Source: Avena insularis
Lineage: Eukaryota; Streptophyta; Magnoliopsida; Poales; Poaceae
Assembly: GCA_023614405.1 (NCBI GenBank)
Contig: CM042684.1
Coordinates: 532,626,682 to 532,690,681, forward strand
Direction: 5' to 3'
DNA length: 64,000 bases
Position 1 is the stretch's first letter, and the number at the start of each line of letters is the position of its first letter. The position numbers were made by a program, and so were the translations under genes. Below the pieces are notes generated by a model. The model worked only from the letters and a program-made list of their open reading frames with translations. It was not told the DNA's origin and did no database searches. Below are positions 48,158 through 60,200 of this stretch, piece by piece.

Positions 48158-49672
48158 AGAGCATTTTAGTATAGTCAAAATCCCATTTTCCCTCCCCCTC
48201 TTCTAGCAGTGCCACATCCCAGGTTTCTGTCTCCGCCATCATCTTCCTCACGACTTCCAACATGCGTGTGCTCTCTCTATCAAACACATGGACATTTCTT
48301 TTGCGGTGACCTAGTACTCCACTGCATGTTGTAGATCATGAGTCGTAATCATAACACTTACGAGAGTCCTTCTCCATAAATATTACACCCTTAGAGTGGT
48401 ACAACAGATCCATTGTGGGTCCAACTAATACTTTATTCCTTACTCATAACACAAGGGCAATACAAGCTTCAAGATCCTCCTAGGTCTAGTGAGGATTCAC
48501 CTTATGAAGCAAAAAAGGAATGCCAAATCCAAAGATCTTGTGAAGCAAGATCTTCAAGAATGATTGTGGGCTCACGAATATGGCCCTGAAAAAGCCTTGC
48601 TGTCCACTAGGGAAATTTTCCACTTTCAAAGCATGCAATCTATGCTCTCTAGCATGCCTGGAAAACCCCTTTGCTCTCCAATAGCAAGTTAACCTAGCAG
48701 TATCATCAACATTTGGAGATCTGAGGTACTCATCACCGAAGATCTCAATAACAGCTCTCACGAAACTTCTAAGACTTTCTAAAGTGGTGCTCTTCCCTAG
48801 CCGACAATAATCATATGTAGCATCAGCTGATATTCCATAAGCAAGCATTTCGAAAAACTGCAGTGATCTTTTGCAAAGGATGTAATCCAAGAACACCAGC
48901 ACTATTTCTTTTCTAACCATCTATCATGGTGTTCGACAGCACCCGCTATGTGCAAAAACAAAGGTCGATGTATTCTAAACCTGCAAACAAATAAAAGGAA
49001 CGAGACCCATATGAACAAGACAAGTAAAAAATTGAACATTTCCGACAACCGCATACCTTTGACGAAATAGCCTTGCGGGGTATCCCATATTATCTGTAAA
49101 CTAGTCTCTGTGGAGTCTAATACAACCCTCTGCTCTCTCGTGATGAATAACTTGGCATCCTGGCACGAAACCATGATGGCGTGGGGCATTCAAGCGCTCC
49201 TCTTCTTGTTGAGCTACGACAGCGGCCATAACATAGAGCTCCTCGTCATTCCATCAACCTTCGCATGGCCAAGCTCCGGTGGCGACTGATTTCGTTGTGG
49301 ACGAGGATATAGAATGGGAGAAATATATAAGGAAAATCGAAGAATGTGTGAGAGATCCGTGAGGGATGGAGTTGTATATATAGACCTAGAAAACTAGCCG
49401 TTAAACATAGCACCATTGGAAAACTAGCCGTTGAAAATAATGTTGTTGAAAACTAGCCGTTGAAGATTGTCATTTGAAATATGAAGGTTATAAAAATAAT
49501 CATTGATGAAGTTAGTTATGAAATATTGATAAAACATATGTGAATGTGATATAGGGGAGAGTATATAGAGAAGCTGCTGGAAATAGACAAAATATAGAGG
49601 GAGGTATCTTTTTAGGGGAGGCCCCTACCGGGAGACATATGGGGGAATTTTAGGGGTCTGGACTTGCTCTAA
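48158..49672 (-). mobile_element. PIF/Harbinger-like transposon relic
   Basis: A transposase fragment lies inside (48486-48920). The outer ends GAGCATTTTAG (48158) and TTTTAGGGG...TTGCTC (to about 49672) are weakly inverted and both carry GAGCA/TGCTC termini with adjacent TTA/TAA. Near 49390-49460 short repeats AAACTAGCCGTTGAAA recur, as often seen in such elements. The boundaries are approximate. Confidence 0.5.
48486..48920 (-). pseudogene. Harbinger (HARBI1-like) transposase fragment
   Basis: A 144-residue frame contains MLAYGISADATYDYCRLGKS, LRSFVRAVIEIFGDEYLRSP and NVDDTARL, which match the N-terminal half of plant PIF/Harbinger transposases. The DDE catalytic half is missing or scrambled (a KVENFPSGQQGFF stretch resembles the following WKNCP-WQG motif). 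A neighbouring 95-residue frame (48902-49189) shows no transposase motif. It is inactive. Confidence 0.75.
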
Positions 49673-50646
49673 ACAAAGCCTTATAGGGTTGACGCAGGAT
49701 GCTGCGCCAAGCGCTTGTTGGGATTTGGCGTGGCCGTGAAAATCGGAATGAAATCGGTTGGAGAAATAAGCACTCTTATAATTAGAGGCCACCGTTGGAG
49801 GGTTGGAGTCTTGGCTCGGACGCCTGGATTTATTTTCCATTTTTTCTGAGCTCAAGCGACTACTCAAGTGCCCACCATTGTACTTGAGATTTTTTTTATT
49901 TTTTTTTGCGACAAAGCAAGAGCTGTTATGTTCATGTTTTTTCTTTTCCTTTTTCTTGCACGAAGAGAAGTTGTATTGCATCAAGAAGCTAAAGCTCTTG
50001 CATTCGTCTCAGGGATCTCAGATCAAACTCCAATGTTTATTAGACTCGGATACGTACCGTGCATGATGGTGTGTTCTGCCGGTGCTCGATCAGTTTACTA
50101 ACCACACGAATCTGAGCTCTTGTTCTGCGCTCACTTAGAACAGAGCAGGTTCCTCTGAAAAATGTGTGTTCCACAATAATAACTGAAGAAACAGAGCAAT
50201 TTCCGATTTCGGAACAGATGGTGTTTCACTGCAGAACAGAGCATTCGAACAAATTCTGGAAAAATACAGAGGAGATGCACGTGCCGCGAACAAACTGAAG
50301 AACAGAGCAAATTGTGCCGCGAAAACACGGCAGGTGACACACGAAAAAAACAAAAAGGATAGGCACGTGAGTGTTTTCGTCTTCCGATTTCCCACTCCTC
50401 AAAACGTCCACCTGGACCCGAGCAACGCGCCACCTGTTCGTCTAGACGCGGACACCATGCACGGCGCCACGCACGCTCGATTCCAAACTCCGCCTGCGTA
50501 CATCCATGACCACCAAGTCCCACCGCATTGACTCTCGACCACGGCAGTTTATCAGCAACTTGCGTCGCATCCGCAGCGTCCCGCCGAGACGTGCTGACAT
50601 AGCTGGGAACTCTGCTCTGCTAGCCTTCGATCAGGGGGCGGCCGTC
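49673..50646. other. Upstream region of the membrane-protein gene
   Basis: No gene was recognised. Composition changes from AT-rich to GC-rich at about 50390, consistent with a promoter and 5' leader for the gene at 50647. The GAACAGAGCA motif recurs several times around 50140-50310. Confidence 0.4.
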
Positions 50647-51603
50647 ATGGTGAAGCTGGCGACGGCGAGGGAGGCGCGCCTTTACGGCCCGGCGCTGTCC
50701 GTGCGGAGGTGGGAGTACATCAACGCCGGCGCGTACGTGTTCGCAACCCTGCTCCTGTCCGCGGGGCTCACGGCGCTGTGCGCGTCTGCGTCCGACGGCG
50801 GCGGCGGAAGGTCAGCGGGGCTCGCGGTGGCCGCCACGGCGCTCGTGATCGTGGCGGTCGTGAACGCGCACGATCTAGGGGCGCACCTTGCCGGCGTGGA
50901 CTGCCGCGTGGGTCTGGTCCGGTTCGATCCCCAGCTCGGCCTCGTCGAGTTCCTCGTGCCCGCGCTCCACGCCGCCGGCTGCGTCCTCGCCGTCGTCGGC
51001 CTGGCGTTCCTGCTCGCCCAGGTTCGTGTCTGTCGGCGACGCTCCCTCCCATCGTTTGCAAGCAGTTAATCGTACACATGGCGATCCAGTGCCGGTCGCT
51101 CACTTCTCTGCCTGTCTGTTTGCTGGTGCAAGGAACAGGGAGACGATCGAACGCACGGCCACGGACGCGAGCGGCACGCGGCGGACTTTCTGCTCACGGG
51201 TGCGCTGCTCTGGCTGCTGGGCTCCGTGCTCAACTCGTGCCAGACGTACGAGCGCGCCGACGGCCGCGCGCAGCTGCTGCAGTCCAGCGTGCAGGTCCCC
51301 GTCCTCGTCGGCAGCCTCCTCTTCCTCGTGGCCGCCGTCCTAAACCGCCGACTCGTCGTCCTCCACCACCGCCGGGACCACGGCGGGCAGTTCGAGAGGT
51401 GGACGATGTGCCTGCTGGTCGGGAGCGTGCTGTGGCTGGTGGGCGCGCTGTTCAACGTGGTGAAGGTGTTCACGATGCACCAGAGCGACGCGCCGCGCCT
51501 CGAGAAGCTCCGGGGCGGCGCGCAGGAGTGGCTCAGCCGGGACCGCGAGGGCCGCGTGCCGCTCGTCTGGAGGTCGGCGCCGCCGCCCACCGAGCTGCGC
51601 TGA
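50647..51603 (+). CDS. Six-helix integral membrane protein, unknown function
   Basis: Two exons (50647-51021 and 51133-51603) joined at a phase-0 GT-AG intron give 281 aa. The start MVKLATAREARLYGP is preferred over an in-frame ATG at 50506, whose extra 47 residues look like leader. Six hydrophobic segments are predicted at about residues 27-47, 57-75, 101-124, 143-160, 176-196 and 216-238. The loop after helix 2 reads HDLGAHLAGVDCRVGLVRFD. The second half contains two similar motifs, LLWLLGSVLN (150-159) and VLWLVGALFN (224-233). The C-terminal tail is hydrophilic. I do not recognise the family. An alternative acceptor at 51139 would remove two residues. It is very GC-rich, as many grass genes are. 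Confidence 0.8.
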
Positions 51604-52017
51604 CTGACGAACGACGAGCTAGGCCGGCCGCCGTTGGACGTACAGAGAAACAGAGCAAACTTGTATAGCCTTGCTAGCCGTCAAAAAGTAGATCGTGGAT
51701 TCGGGAAAAGATGGAATAAATTGTAGTAGTACCGTATCTCGTCCACCGTTTCGAACATCTGGCTGGCTAGCCAGCTAATCGTTCGATCATCTTTCCCTTT
51801 TGGAAGTTGACAATCCATTTTCAATTCGAGTCGGTTTGATTCAGTAGTACGCACGGAAGCAGCATAGTTTGCCGTTTACTGATCGGAAAAGGCTAGCTCT
51901 GTGTCAGTCAATATATACTTGTATCTATAAGTAGGGATCATCGATGGAATCTGCAGTACGCTTCTATCTCCCCCATCAATCAGATCGAGGCATACTCCTC
52001 ACAAACCCACGGTCGGC
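51604..52017. other. Short intergenic region
   Basis: About 400 bases between the membrane-protein gene and the F-box pseudogene hold the presumed 3' UTR. Nothing else was recognised. TCAATATATACTTGTATC (51908-51925) could be a TATA region for the F-box gene. Confidence 0.4.
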
Positions 52018-52862
52018 ATGGACATGGAGCACACCGACGTGTTGGTGGACATACTCCGCCACCTCCCGCCGCGCGCCCTCGCCGCCTCCCGCTGCGTCTG
52101 CAAGGTCTGGCAGGCCACCGTCGACAACCACCGTCTGCTCCGCGCACATCTCCTCCCGCTCTCCCTCGACGCTGTCATCTACAACGTCGACTTCATGGAC
52201 TCCCCGAAGCTCTTCGCGCGCCACGCTGCCACGTGATACATCACCACCGGGCTCGACTACATCGACGAGCGCCCGGGCTACGGGGAAGGGGACATGACGG
52301 ATTACTGCAACGGCCTCATCCTGGTTTTCGACGGCGAGGTCCGGGCGGTGGTCAATCCGGCCACGCGGCAGTGGGCATCGTTGCCCCGGCTGCCGTGCGC
52401 GTGCTCCCACAGATCCAACCGCTACCTCGTCTATGATCCTACCGTCTCACCACATTACGAGGTGTTCTATGTCCCTCGCATTCCTCTTCATGATCTAGAT
52501 CTACTACCAGCTGACGCCGCATGCAGTGCCGACGAGTGGCCACCTTCGCCCTATGTCATGCACGTTTTCTCCTCAAACACAAATTCTTGGACGGAGAGGT
52601 CGTGGATGTGGATGTGGAGTCCGAGGAGGAAGATCCCGAGGAGATAGAGTTTGAGTCATCTGGGTATTCTATGACCCCGGAGTAGGTCAATCATCCTCTC
52701 ATGACGGAAGGATGGGAGCACGAGACTTATGGAAACACTAGTGTAGAGCTTGCTACCGAGGATTACTCTAATGGTATGGAGAGATTTGATGCACTCTGGC
52801 TGGATGACGTGTCGATTCCCGAGTTACTGAGTACATACCATCTAGAAGGCCATTCATTCTAG
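52018..52862 (+). pseudogene. F-box protein gene, broken
   Basis: The frame from ATG 52018 gives an F-box: LVDILRHLPPRALAASRCVC followed by KVWQATVDNHRLLRAH. An in-frame TGA at 52234-52236 stops it after 72 residues. The same frame then continues with DYIDERPGYGEGDMTDYCNG and AVVNPATRQWASLPRLPC, typical of the F-box-associated region of Triticeae F-box families, and ends at a TAG after ERSWMWMWSPRRK. Another frame gives an acidic tail (ESEEEDPEEIEFESSGYS) to a TAG at 52683. The same frame resumes to a TAG at 52860. One nonsense change plus a frame-shifting internal deletion near 52590 explain this. F-box proteins are substrate adaptors of SCF ubiquitin ligases; a truncated F-box-only peptide could still be made. 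Confidence 0.82.
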
Positions 52863-53219
52863 GGATTGTGAGAAGAACTTCACTTTAGCACGGTTGGATT
52901 CTAGGCATGTACGATGAGCATCGTTGAAATTGAGGAGAGGATCACAAAAAATGTTATGATAGTAGTAAGATAGTATTACGTATTGTAGTGCTTGAGAGCT
53001 TGATGTATTTAAATAAGTGAGGTAGCACTCACTTGAAGCCAATGTGGTTGTAATATGTAATGTATCAACTTTGTGCTTGTATTGTATAATATAAGATGCA
53101 TATTTAGTTTTTATTTGGATTTGGATCTTGTTTCCATTGTGTGACTAGTGTGGGGCATAAAGTTGAGCTTAGAAAATATGAGCATGATGTAATTATGAGT
53201 ATTCGCTTTGTGTATCAGG
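52863..53219. other. Region between F-box relic and gypsy relic
   Basis: AT-rich, no supported feature. No LTR of the following gypsy element could be identified here. Confidence 0.4.
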
Positions 53220-54285
53220 ACTAGGGGGTGATGGATACGGGAGTAGGACACGAGACTGAGCAGTAGTGCTTGGAGTGCAAAGCTAAAGAAAAGGCAGATG
53301 AAGACGCCAAAGTGCAGGCAGAACTACAACCACCGGCAATGAGGCCACCGATGGAGCAGAATTTCATGCAGTACATGCAAATGATGCAGGAGTCCCAGAA
53401 CAAGTTCATGCAAGACCTACTTGGATGGTTTGTAACTCAGAGGGAGCCTGAAGGCCGAGGCATGAGTCTTTCAGATTTTCAAAATGCAAGGCCAGTACCC
53501 TTTGTTTCTGCACCAAAACCCATGGATAAAGAAGATTGGTTAACGGTATGCAACATATCTCTTAACTGGACTTGCAACATCTTGGTGGGAGAATCAGCTA
53601 TCAATGCAACTTCCAGATAGAGAATATACCTCGGAGGAGTTCAAATAGAGATCCCGAGAGTACTATGTTCCAGAGAGTACTTTGGAACTGAAGCGTAGAG
53701 AATTTGAAGAGTTACAATAGGGGAATTCCAGTGTGATAAAGTACATCCAGGATTTCAGTTAGTTATCTCTTTACACAGCTGACGAGGTAAGTACCGATGA
53801 GAGGGGGAAGAAGCGGTTTCTGCGAGGCTTGAACCCGTTCGTGAAGATGCAGCTAAGGCTTGCTAGTAAGCAATCATTCCAACAACTACTAGATGCAACA
53901 ATTATGTTTGAGGATGATTATAAAAGTGTTCAAGAGGACAGAAGGAAAAGGGCGAAGCAAGAGGTTAAGAAGACTCAAGCAACCAAATCAACCCCAAGCT
54001 TGAGTTTCAAGCCCAGGTCCCGACCTTTCAACAACAATTCCAACAGAGGATCATCATCATCCAGGAGGAATATTATATGTCATAACTGTTGTTTACCTGG
54101 TCATGTGAAAAGTGAGTGCAGGAAGCCTGAGATCATATGTTATGGATGTGGGCAGAAGAGTTACATGAAAACTGATTGTCCTAATAAACTAGTAGGAGGT
54201 TGGACCACGAAGGGAGGAGGTGGCAATAACGGGAAGAATAACACCGAAAAGCAAACCAAACCTGTTGGTAAGCTAAACTGCACCA
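53220..54285 (+). pseudogene. Ty3/gypsy gag, decayed, interrupted at 54285
   Basis: Broken frames encode gag. A frame at 53270 includes NFMQYMQMMQESQNKFMQDL. After a frame break, WRNFNREYY-like remnants follow, then RGLNPFVKMQLRLASKQSFQ from 53820. The C-terminal zinc knuckles follow: CHNCCLPGHVKSEC fits C-x2-C-x4-H-x4-C, but the second, CYGCGQKSYMKTDC, has Tyr in place of His. Stops at about 53620 and 53718 are further damage. The frame runs to 54285, where the nested element is inserted, and resumes at 61910. Confidence 0.85.
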
Positions 54286-55769
54286 TGATACGTCCATTTT
54301 GCATCACTATTCTATGTCTTAATTCACTATTATTCATTGATATATTTCATATTGAGAGGTGATACTTATGTTATTTCATCTATTTTTGCATGGTTGATGA
54401 CTTTTGGAGAATGGACCGCTGATCGGGATTCGATGGAAAATGTCTGTTTGGAGGCAAAATTAAAGATCGAAAAATCCGGGAAAATATACGGAAAATCCTA
54501 TTTTTCCAGAAGACTAAGGATGCCAGAAGAAGGAGTGGAGATGGGCCACAGGGGGCCCACACCATCCCATGGCGCGGGTAGCCCTAGGCCGCGCCAGGAG
54601 GTGGTGTGGCCACCCTGGCCCACTCCAGCCTCTCCCCTCTAGCGTATATCATCTTCCCGAAACCCTAAGACTCGGGGAGCGACCACAGAAAGATTCTGCC
54701 ACCTCTGCGGGACGGAAAACACCGAGAGAGAAAGATCTCTCCGACAGACAGATTTCTGCTCGGGGAATTCCTTCCCGGAGAGGGGAGATCGTCGCCATCA
54801 ACACCACCATCAAGCTGTACTTCATCGGGATCATCATCATCACCACCATCATCACCATCTCCATATTGCTGTAACAATTGCGTTGAATCTTGCATAGTTC
54901 ATAGGGGAAACTTTCCCGGTGTTGATTACTCTTTGTAGTTGATGCTATTGAGTGAACCATTGAATTATTGTTTATGTTCAGATTGTTATACATCATTATT
55001 CCATCTCTGATCATGATCCATATGATGTCTTGTGAGTAGTTCGTTTTGTTCTTGAGGACATGGGAGAAGTCTTGTTGTTAGTAGTGGAGTTGCGTTGAGA
55101 AAGATTCAATAGATTGTTATTTAAGTTATGGTGTACTTCTTCTAGTGGTGTCATGTGAACATCGACTACATGACACTTCACCTATATGGGCCTAGGGGAA
55201 TGCATTGTGTATTTGGCTACTAATCGTAGGGATTGCCAGAATGATAGAAACCTGAACCCCCGTAGGAAACCATTGCACAAGGGACGTAAGGATCTTAGAG
55301 TTTAAAGCTGTGGTTAGGTTTCTACCTTAATTACTTTCTTGTACTTATGGATGTTTGCAAGGGGTATAATCACAAGTATGTATTAGTCTTGGATGGGGCG
55401 ATACATTAGCACAGGTTCACCCACACAACACTTAGCAAGCTAAAGAATATTAATCAACTATATGAAGCGAAAGCACTTGACAGTCTGCCCATGTGTCCTC
55501 AAGAACGTTTGGTCATCTTAAGTAATACAACCGGCTTGTCCTTTGCTGCATAAAGGATTGGGCCACTTGCTGCATTTATTCCTACTGTCTTTTATTTACT
55601 CGTACTTTGTTTACTTGCTATATCAAAAACCCCTAAAAATCTGTTTGCTAAGTATTTGCAGAGAATTCCTGATCCATACCACTAGCCAGCACCTTCTGCT
55701 CCTCGTTGGGTTCGACACTCTTACTTATCGAAAATACTGCGATACACCCCCTATACTTGTGGGTCATCA
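54286..55769 (+). repeat. 5' LTR (1484 bp)
   Basis: Bounded by TGATACGTCC and GGGTCATCA. Contains TCATCATC-rich simple sequence around 54828-54860, expanded in the partner LTR. The body is unrelated to the 18662 family LTR apart from the first bases. Confidence 0.93.
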
Positions 55770-55780
55770 AGACTATTTTC

Positions 55781-55797
55781 TGGCATCGTTGCCGGGG
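55781..55797 (+). other. Primer-binding site, tRNA-Asp
   Basis: TGGCATCGTTGCCGGGG differs at two bases from the tRNA-Asp complement and lies 11 bases after the LTR. Confidence 0.85.
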
Positions 55798-55883
55798 AGT
55801 GAAGCGCTATTGGAGAGTGGAACTGGTAAAGGAAACTTCTACTGTGAGTATTGTTTACTTCTGTTAGTTGCTTTATTTTCGTT

Positions 55884-57296
55884 ATGGATAATTCGCTGAG
55901 TTTCTTATTTGGTAATGCTACTACCATTGCTAAGGTACTAGATAAGCCACCACCTGCTGAGAATGATGTTTTCAAAATACCTACAAGAATTATTGATCGT
56001 GTTATGGATAACTACTATGTTGGGGATGGAACTGTCCATCCCGGTGATCATTTACTCTTTATACACGAATTATGCGGGTTGTTCAAGTGTGCAGGTATTA
56101 CTACAGATCAAGTTAAGAAGAAGTTATTCTCATTATCACTGAAAGGAAGATCTGAGGAATGGTATAAGCTGCTGAAGAATGGTCAAGTTCTAGAATGGGA
56201 GGAAATAGTGCCTCTCTTTTATTCAAAGTTTTATCCTCCTAGTGAGATTCATAAAGATCGGAATCAAATATACAACTTTTGGCCTCTTGATGGAGAGAGT
56301 ACAACTCAAGCTTGGGGGAGATTTAAGTTACTAATGCTCAAATGTCCCATTCCTGAGCTCTCCAACAATATTATTATCAATAACTTTTATGCAAGGCTCC
56401 CTCTACATGATAAAGATTTATTGGATGCTTCTTGTGCTGGATCATTCACTCGCATGGAAGAAGAAGCTAAATGGGACCTTATAGACCGTATTCAAGACAA
56501 TGCTGAAGCTTGGGAGAATGACAAAGGTAGAAAGTCAGGTATAAATTATGATTATGAATGCATTGAATCTTTTATGGGAACTGATGACTTTCAAAATATT
56601 AGAAATGCTTATGGTCTAGACTCTCAAGCTATTGCTTCTTATTTTAAGGCTTTTGCTTCCTACATTGAAGTGCCTAAAAAGAAGTGGAATAAGTATCATG
56701 AAACTTATAAAGATGTTGCTAAGAGTGTTCCTGCAAGAAATACTGAAGTTTATAGTGCTAATCATGTTTTACCTAAACCTTATATTGAGAAAATTCCTTT
56801 CCCAGTTAAGATGAAGGAACATTCTATGATAGCTAGTATGGTTAATGAAAGTATGAATAAAGCTGTGGAACCTGATAAACAAATGGTTGATGAACCTATA
56901 ATAGCAAATGTGAAAGACTTTGTTACTAAATATGAAAAAGAGGGACACCCTATCCTTTGTAAGGATACCTCTAATATTGTTTCACAAAGTAGTGTTATGA
57001 GAGCTAGTATTCCCGTGTTTTCTATTAGAATAAGTGATCATTGTTATGATGGTCCTTGTGATAGCTATATTGTTAAGTTTATGCATGATACTGAAAGCTA
57101 CTATGAGAGAGGGAAAAGTGTTCTTATGTATCTCAATAATATCAAGTTTCCTTGTTTTATGCTGAAAGTTTTTATGTTGCACTTGTTTTGCCTTCTTATG
57201 CAAGAAGCCTTTGGTTTCAACAACTTGTTTGTTTACAAAATCCCCTTGCATAGGAAGTGGGTTAGACTTAAATGTGTGTGTGTTTTTGCTTCTTAA
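55884..57296 (+). CDS. Gag-like protein fused to a 3' ORF fragment (470 aa)
   Basis: An open frame runs from ATG 55884 (MDNSLSFLFGNATTIAKVLD) to TAA 57294-57296. Residues about 55-200 form the retrotransposon gag core (HLLFIHELCGLFKCAGI, FSLSLKGRSEEWYKLL, LFYSKFYPPSEIHKDRNQI). Near residue 390 it reads ISDHCYDGPCD, the usual start of the protease domain in related elements, but the catalytic D-x-G-A-S never follows. Instead the frame passes into a hydrophobic segment (FPCFMLKVFMLHLFCLLM) and HRKWVRLKCVCVF, which in relatives lies in the 3' part. The simplest reading is that a deletion removed protease, reverse transcriptase and integrase and fused the two ends in frame. Gag would package the element RNA. 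An intact frame suggests recent activity in trans. Confidence 0.8.
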   Translation: MDNSLSFLFGNATTIAKVLDKPPPAENDVFKIPTRIIDRVMDNYYVGDGTVHPGDHLLFIHELCGLFKCAGITTDQVKKKLFSLSLKGRSEEWYKLLKNGQVLEWEEIVPLFYSKFYPPSEIHKDRNQIYNFWPLDGESTTQAWGRFKLLMLKCPIPELSNNIIINNFYARLPLHDKDLLDASCAGSFTRMEEEAKWDLIDRIQDNAEAWENDKGRKSGINYDYECIESFMGTDDFQNIRNAYGLDSQAIASYFKAFASYIEVPKKKWNKYHETYKDVAKSVPARNTEVYSANHVLPKPYIEKIPFPVKMKEHSMIASMVNESMNKAVEPDKQMVDEPIIANVKDFVTKYEKEGHPILCKDTSNIVSQSSVMRASIPVFSIRISDHCYDGPCDSYIVKFMHDTESYYERGKSVLMYLNNIKFPCFMLKVFMLHLFCLLMQEAFGFNNLFVYKIPLHRKWVRLKCVCVFAS

Positions 57297-60200
57297 TGCT
57301 CTCTTTCACTTCAATCCATATCCCTATGAGAGCTTCTTCAAAATTATCATGCCCATCTTAATGGCTATAAAGAAAGAGCTTTATGGGAGACAACCCAATT
57401 TGTTTTTGCTTTTAGTTTGTTTTTGTTTCTTTGAGTCTTGGAAGTTATTACTTCGGTAATAATCGCTGCTTATCCGTTTTGTTTGGTTTTTGTGTCAAGA
57501 TCAACCTCTAATGAGAGAGAAGTAATATTTGGGGAAGTTGCTGTCCCGAAACAGATTTTTGTGCTTCACCGTAAAAATTCGTGAGAGATGTCTGTATGTC
57601 GAATTGAGCTGTAATTTTTTGTGCTTCTGCCCCAGGTTGTTATTTAAATTTCGTTAGTTTTTCACTTTTTTATTTGAGCAACAAAAGATTTTCGAAAAAA
57701 AATGATCTTTACCTGCTGGTCTGTTTTGACAGATTTTGCCAATCTTGCATTTGCTTCTTTATTCGATTTCCTTTTTGAATTATTTTTGGGTTTTCGGAAG
57801 GAGTTGCTTCAGTAGCTTTTGTTTTGATGGTTTTCAGTTGAAGTTGGAGTCAAAAGGTTTTATCACTTCGTATATACTAATGTTGCTAATGAGAACTGTG
57901 TGAAGTTTTGTGTGAAAGAAATTTCTAGGTAGTGGAAATAATGGTGTAATAAGGAAGAGAAGGGTTTTATGACTCAAGTAATAAGTGTATGAAGATGAAG
58001 ATATCGATGATATTCACGGGAGATTCCTTGGAAGATATCATCAACCCATACATGAGAGAATTGAAGATTCATCCCAAGGAGTTATTGCTCGAAGGTGGGG
58101 AGGTTCGGATTAAAGAGGTTCAAGGCCCTAAAGGTGAAGGAAGTCTAGAGGACAGGATGGAAGCATTGGAACAAGAAGTCTTTAGGTACAAGAAGATGGC
58201 GGAGCGCGAAGTGGATATCATCCATAAGATTTGTTTCGAACTCATCACCGAGCACCAAAAGGAAACTGCTGAACTCAAAGACGAAGTCCTCTCACTCCGC
58301 CAAACAACCAACAAACTGCAAGCACAGTTCTATGACGTTCAAAATCAAAACTGTGAGTATGAGGCTAGATTTAAACTCATAAGTGCTGCTGCAAGTTTCA
58401 GGATGTTGGAAACCACGATGTCCTTTGTTGATGGGAAGCCTTTACCTTGGAAGACGGACGAAGATGAGAGGATACCACCACCACCAAAGGAGTAATTCGT
58501 CATCAGGTTTGGCATACCCTTGGTTTGTTCCAAGCTTGGGGGAGTGCCGCGGTATCATATCACTATCTTCTATCTTTTTACCTTATTAGTAGAGTCATAT
58601 CATGAATAGAGGAATTATTATGTAGTATGGTTTGTATTATGGAAGTGTCCCCTCTCTCGTTAGATATGTATCCCTTGGTGTGAGTTTCCGTTATGGAATA
58701 TTAATAAGAAGTTCTATCATCCACTCTTTTGCATAGCTTATATATGATTGATCTTGTTGTTAGTATTGGTATCACTTTGGGATCATTGAGTTAATTTAGT
58801 TGGTTTTGGCAAACCTGGCTCGGTCCGTAGCAACACTATTTTTGAGAGTTGAATGAAAAAGATAAAAGTACCTTTAAAGAAAAATTATTTCATCATCTTT
58901 CTTTCTTGATTTGCTCATAAATCTAGTATTCTCTAGTTAAGATCTTTTGTGCTTCCAAGGAAGATTGCATGTTTATCTTTATCACTTATATGTTTGGTTG
59001 TTTCCTTCAACTCTTATACTTGCTATCCAGCCTTGCTAGCCAAAAACCTGTACTGAGAGGGTATTCTTCTCATGCATCCACCTCCTTTAAACCAAAACCT
59101 TTGCCATTTGTGTCCACCATACCTACCTAGTAGCATTATTGCTATTCCAAGTAAATTCTTGTTTTATCTACCTCCCAAATTAAACTTGTTATGTGAAAAT
59201 TAGTGATTAAAGCTCTCACGAACTTGATGGCACACTTTACATTCTTGCATTTAATAAACTTGAACCATTGGGTCCTTCTTTGTTGCGTATATGCTTGTGC
59301 TTTATGAGTTGAAGTTAGCCGAACCATGTAGCATGGGGACCGCTTTCAACACTTCATTTGGTACTTTGTACCTAGTTGATATCATGTTCTTTTGCTTATG
59401 GATCCCGGCGGTGTGAAATAAAAGTGGAACTTGTAAGATCATGGAGTTTATATGTGTGTTAGAGAAAGCGCTGGGCGCTAGCCTAAGCCATGCCTAATCA
59501 TGGTGGAAACTTGCAGCATAACTATAGTGAGCATTCTATGAAGCATCCTCAATAAAAACCTATGCAAATAGCAAATAAAAGATCCGAGATGCTCACCTTT
59601 ACGCTTGCCTTGTCATTTTGATTATGGGATAGCTCCTGTGTCATGTGCAAGGGGTACCCCGTTGGCGGTTCTCAATGATACGCATGTATTTACAATGACA
59701 AGAGCTTGCTCGTGACTGAAGTTGAGTAGCATGAGGATCGGTACTCATAAGTAAGGGGCATGAGATTTTAACTTATAACTTGTCAAGCATATCCTCTTAG
59801 TTGTGTCACTTTAACCTTAATCACCTAAAGATGCCTATGATAGGGGCAATGAGAGCTAAAAGCTAGTAAGTATCATAATTTTTGGGAGCTCTTTATGAGA
59901 CTTGCAATCCCTGCTTCCCTCTTTGAAGGGCCTTTGTTTTACTTTGTAGTTGAGTCAGTAAACCTACTCCCTTCTATCTCAGCAAGTATTTTGAGTTGTT
60001 GTGTTTCATTCATTCATATGTTGATTTATTCATTCATGTTTCTTATGTTCCTTGTTTTGTACATTACTCTTATCTTGATGTTTACTACTTTGAAAGCTAT
60101 CATTGAAAAACCAGCTATTTGTGAACTCCAGCAAATTATCAACTATTCTTCGACCAAGAGCTAAGTTTGCCATTACCAATTATGATTCACTTTATGTATC

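Noticed and set aside
50709..51668. 319-codon alternative frame across the membrane-protein gene
   Set aside because: It reads through the intron and is Arg/Pro/Ala-rich. The hydrophobic frame with an in-phase intron is the credible one.
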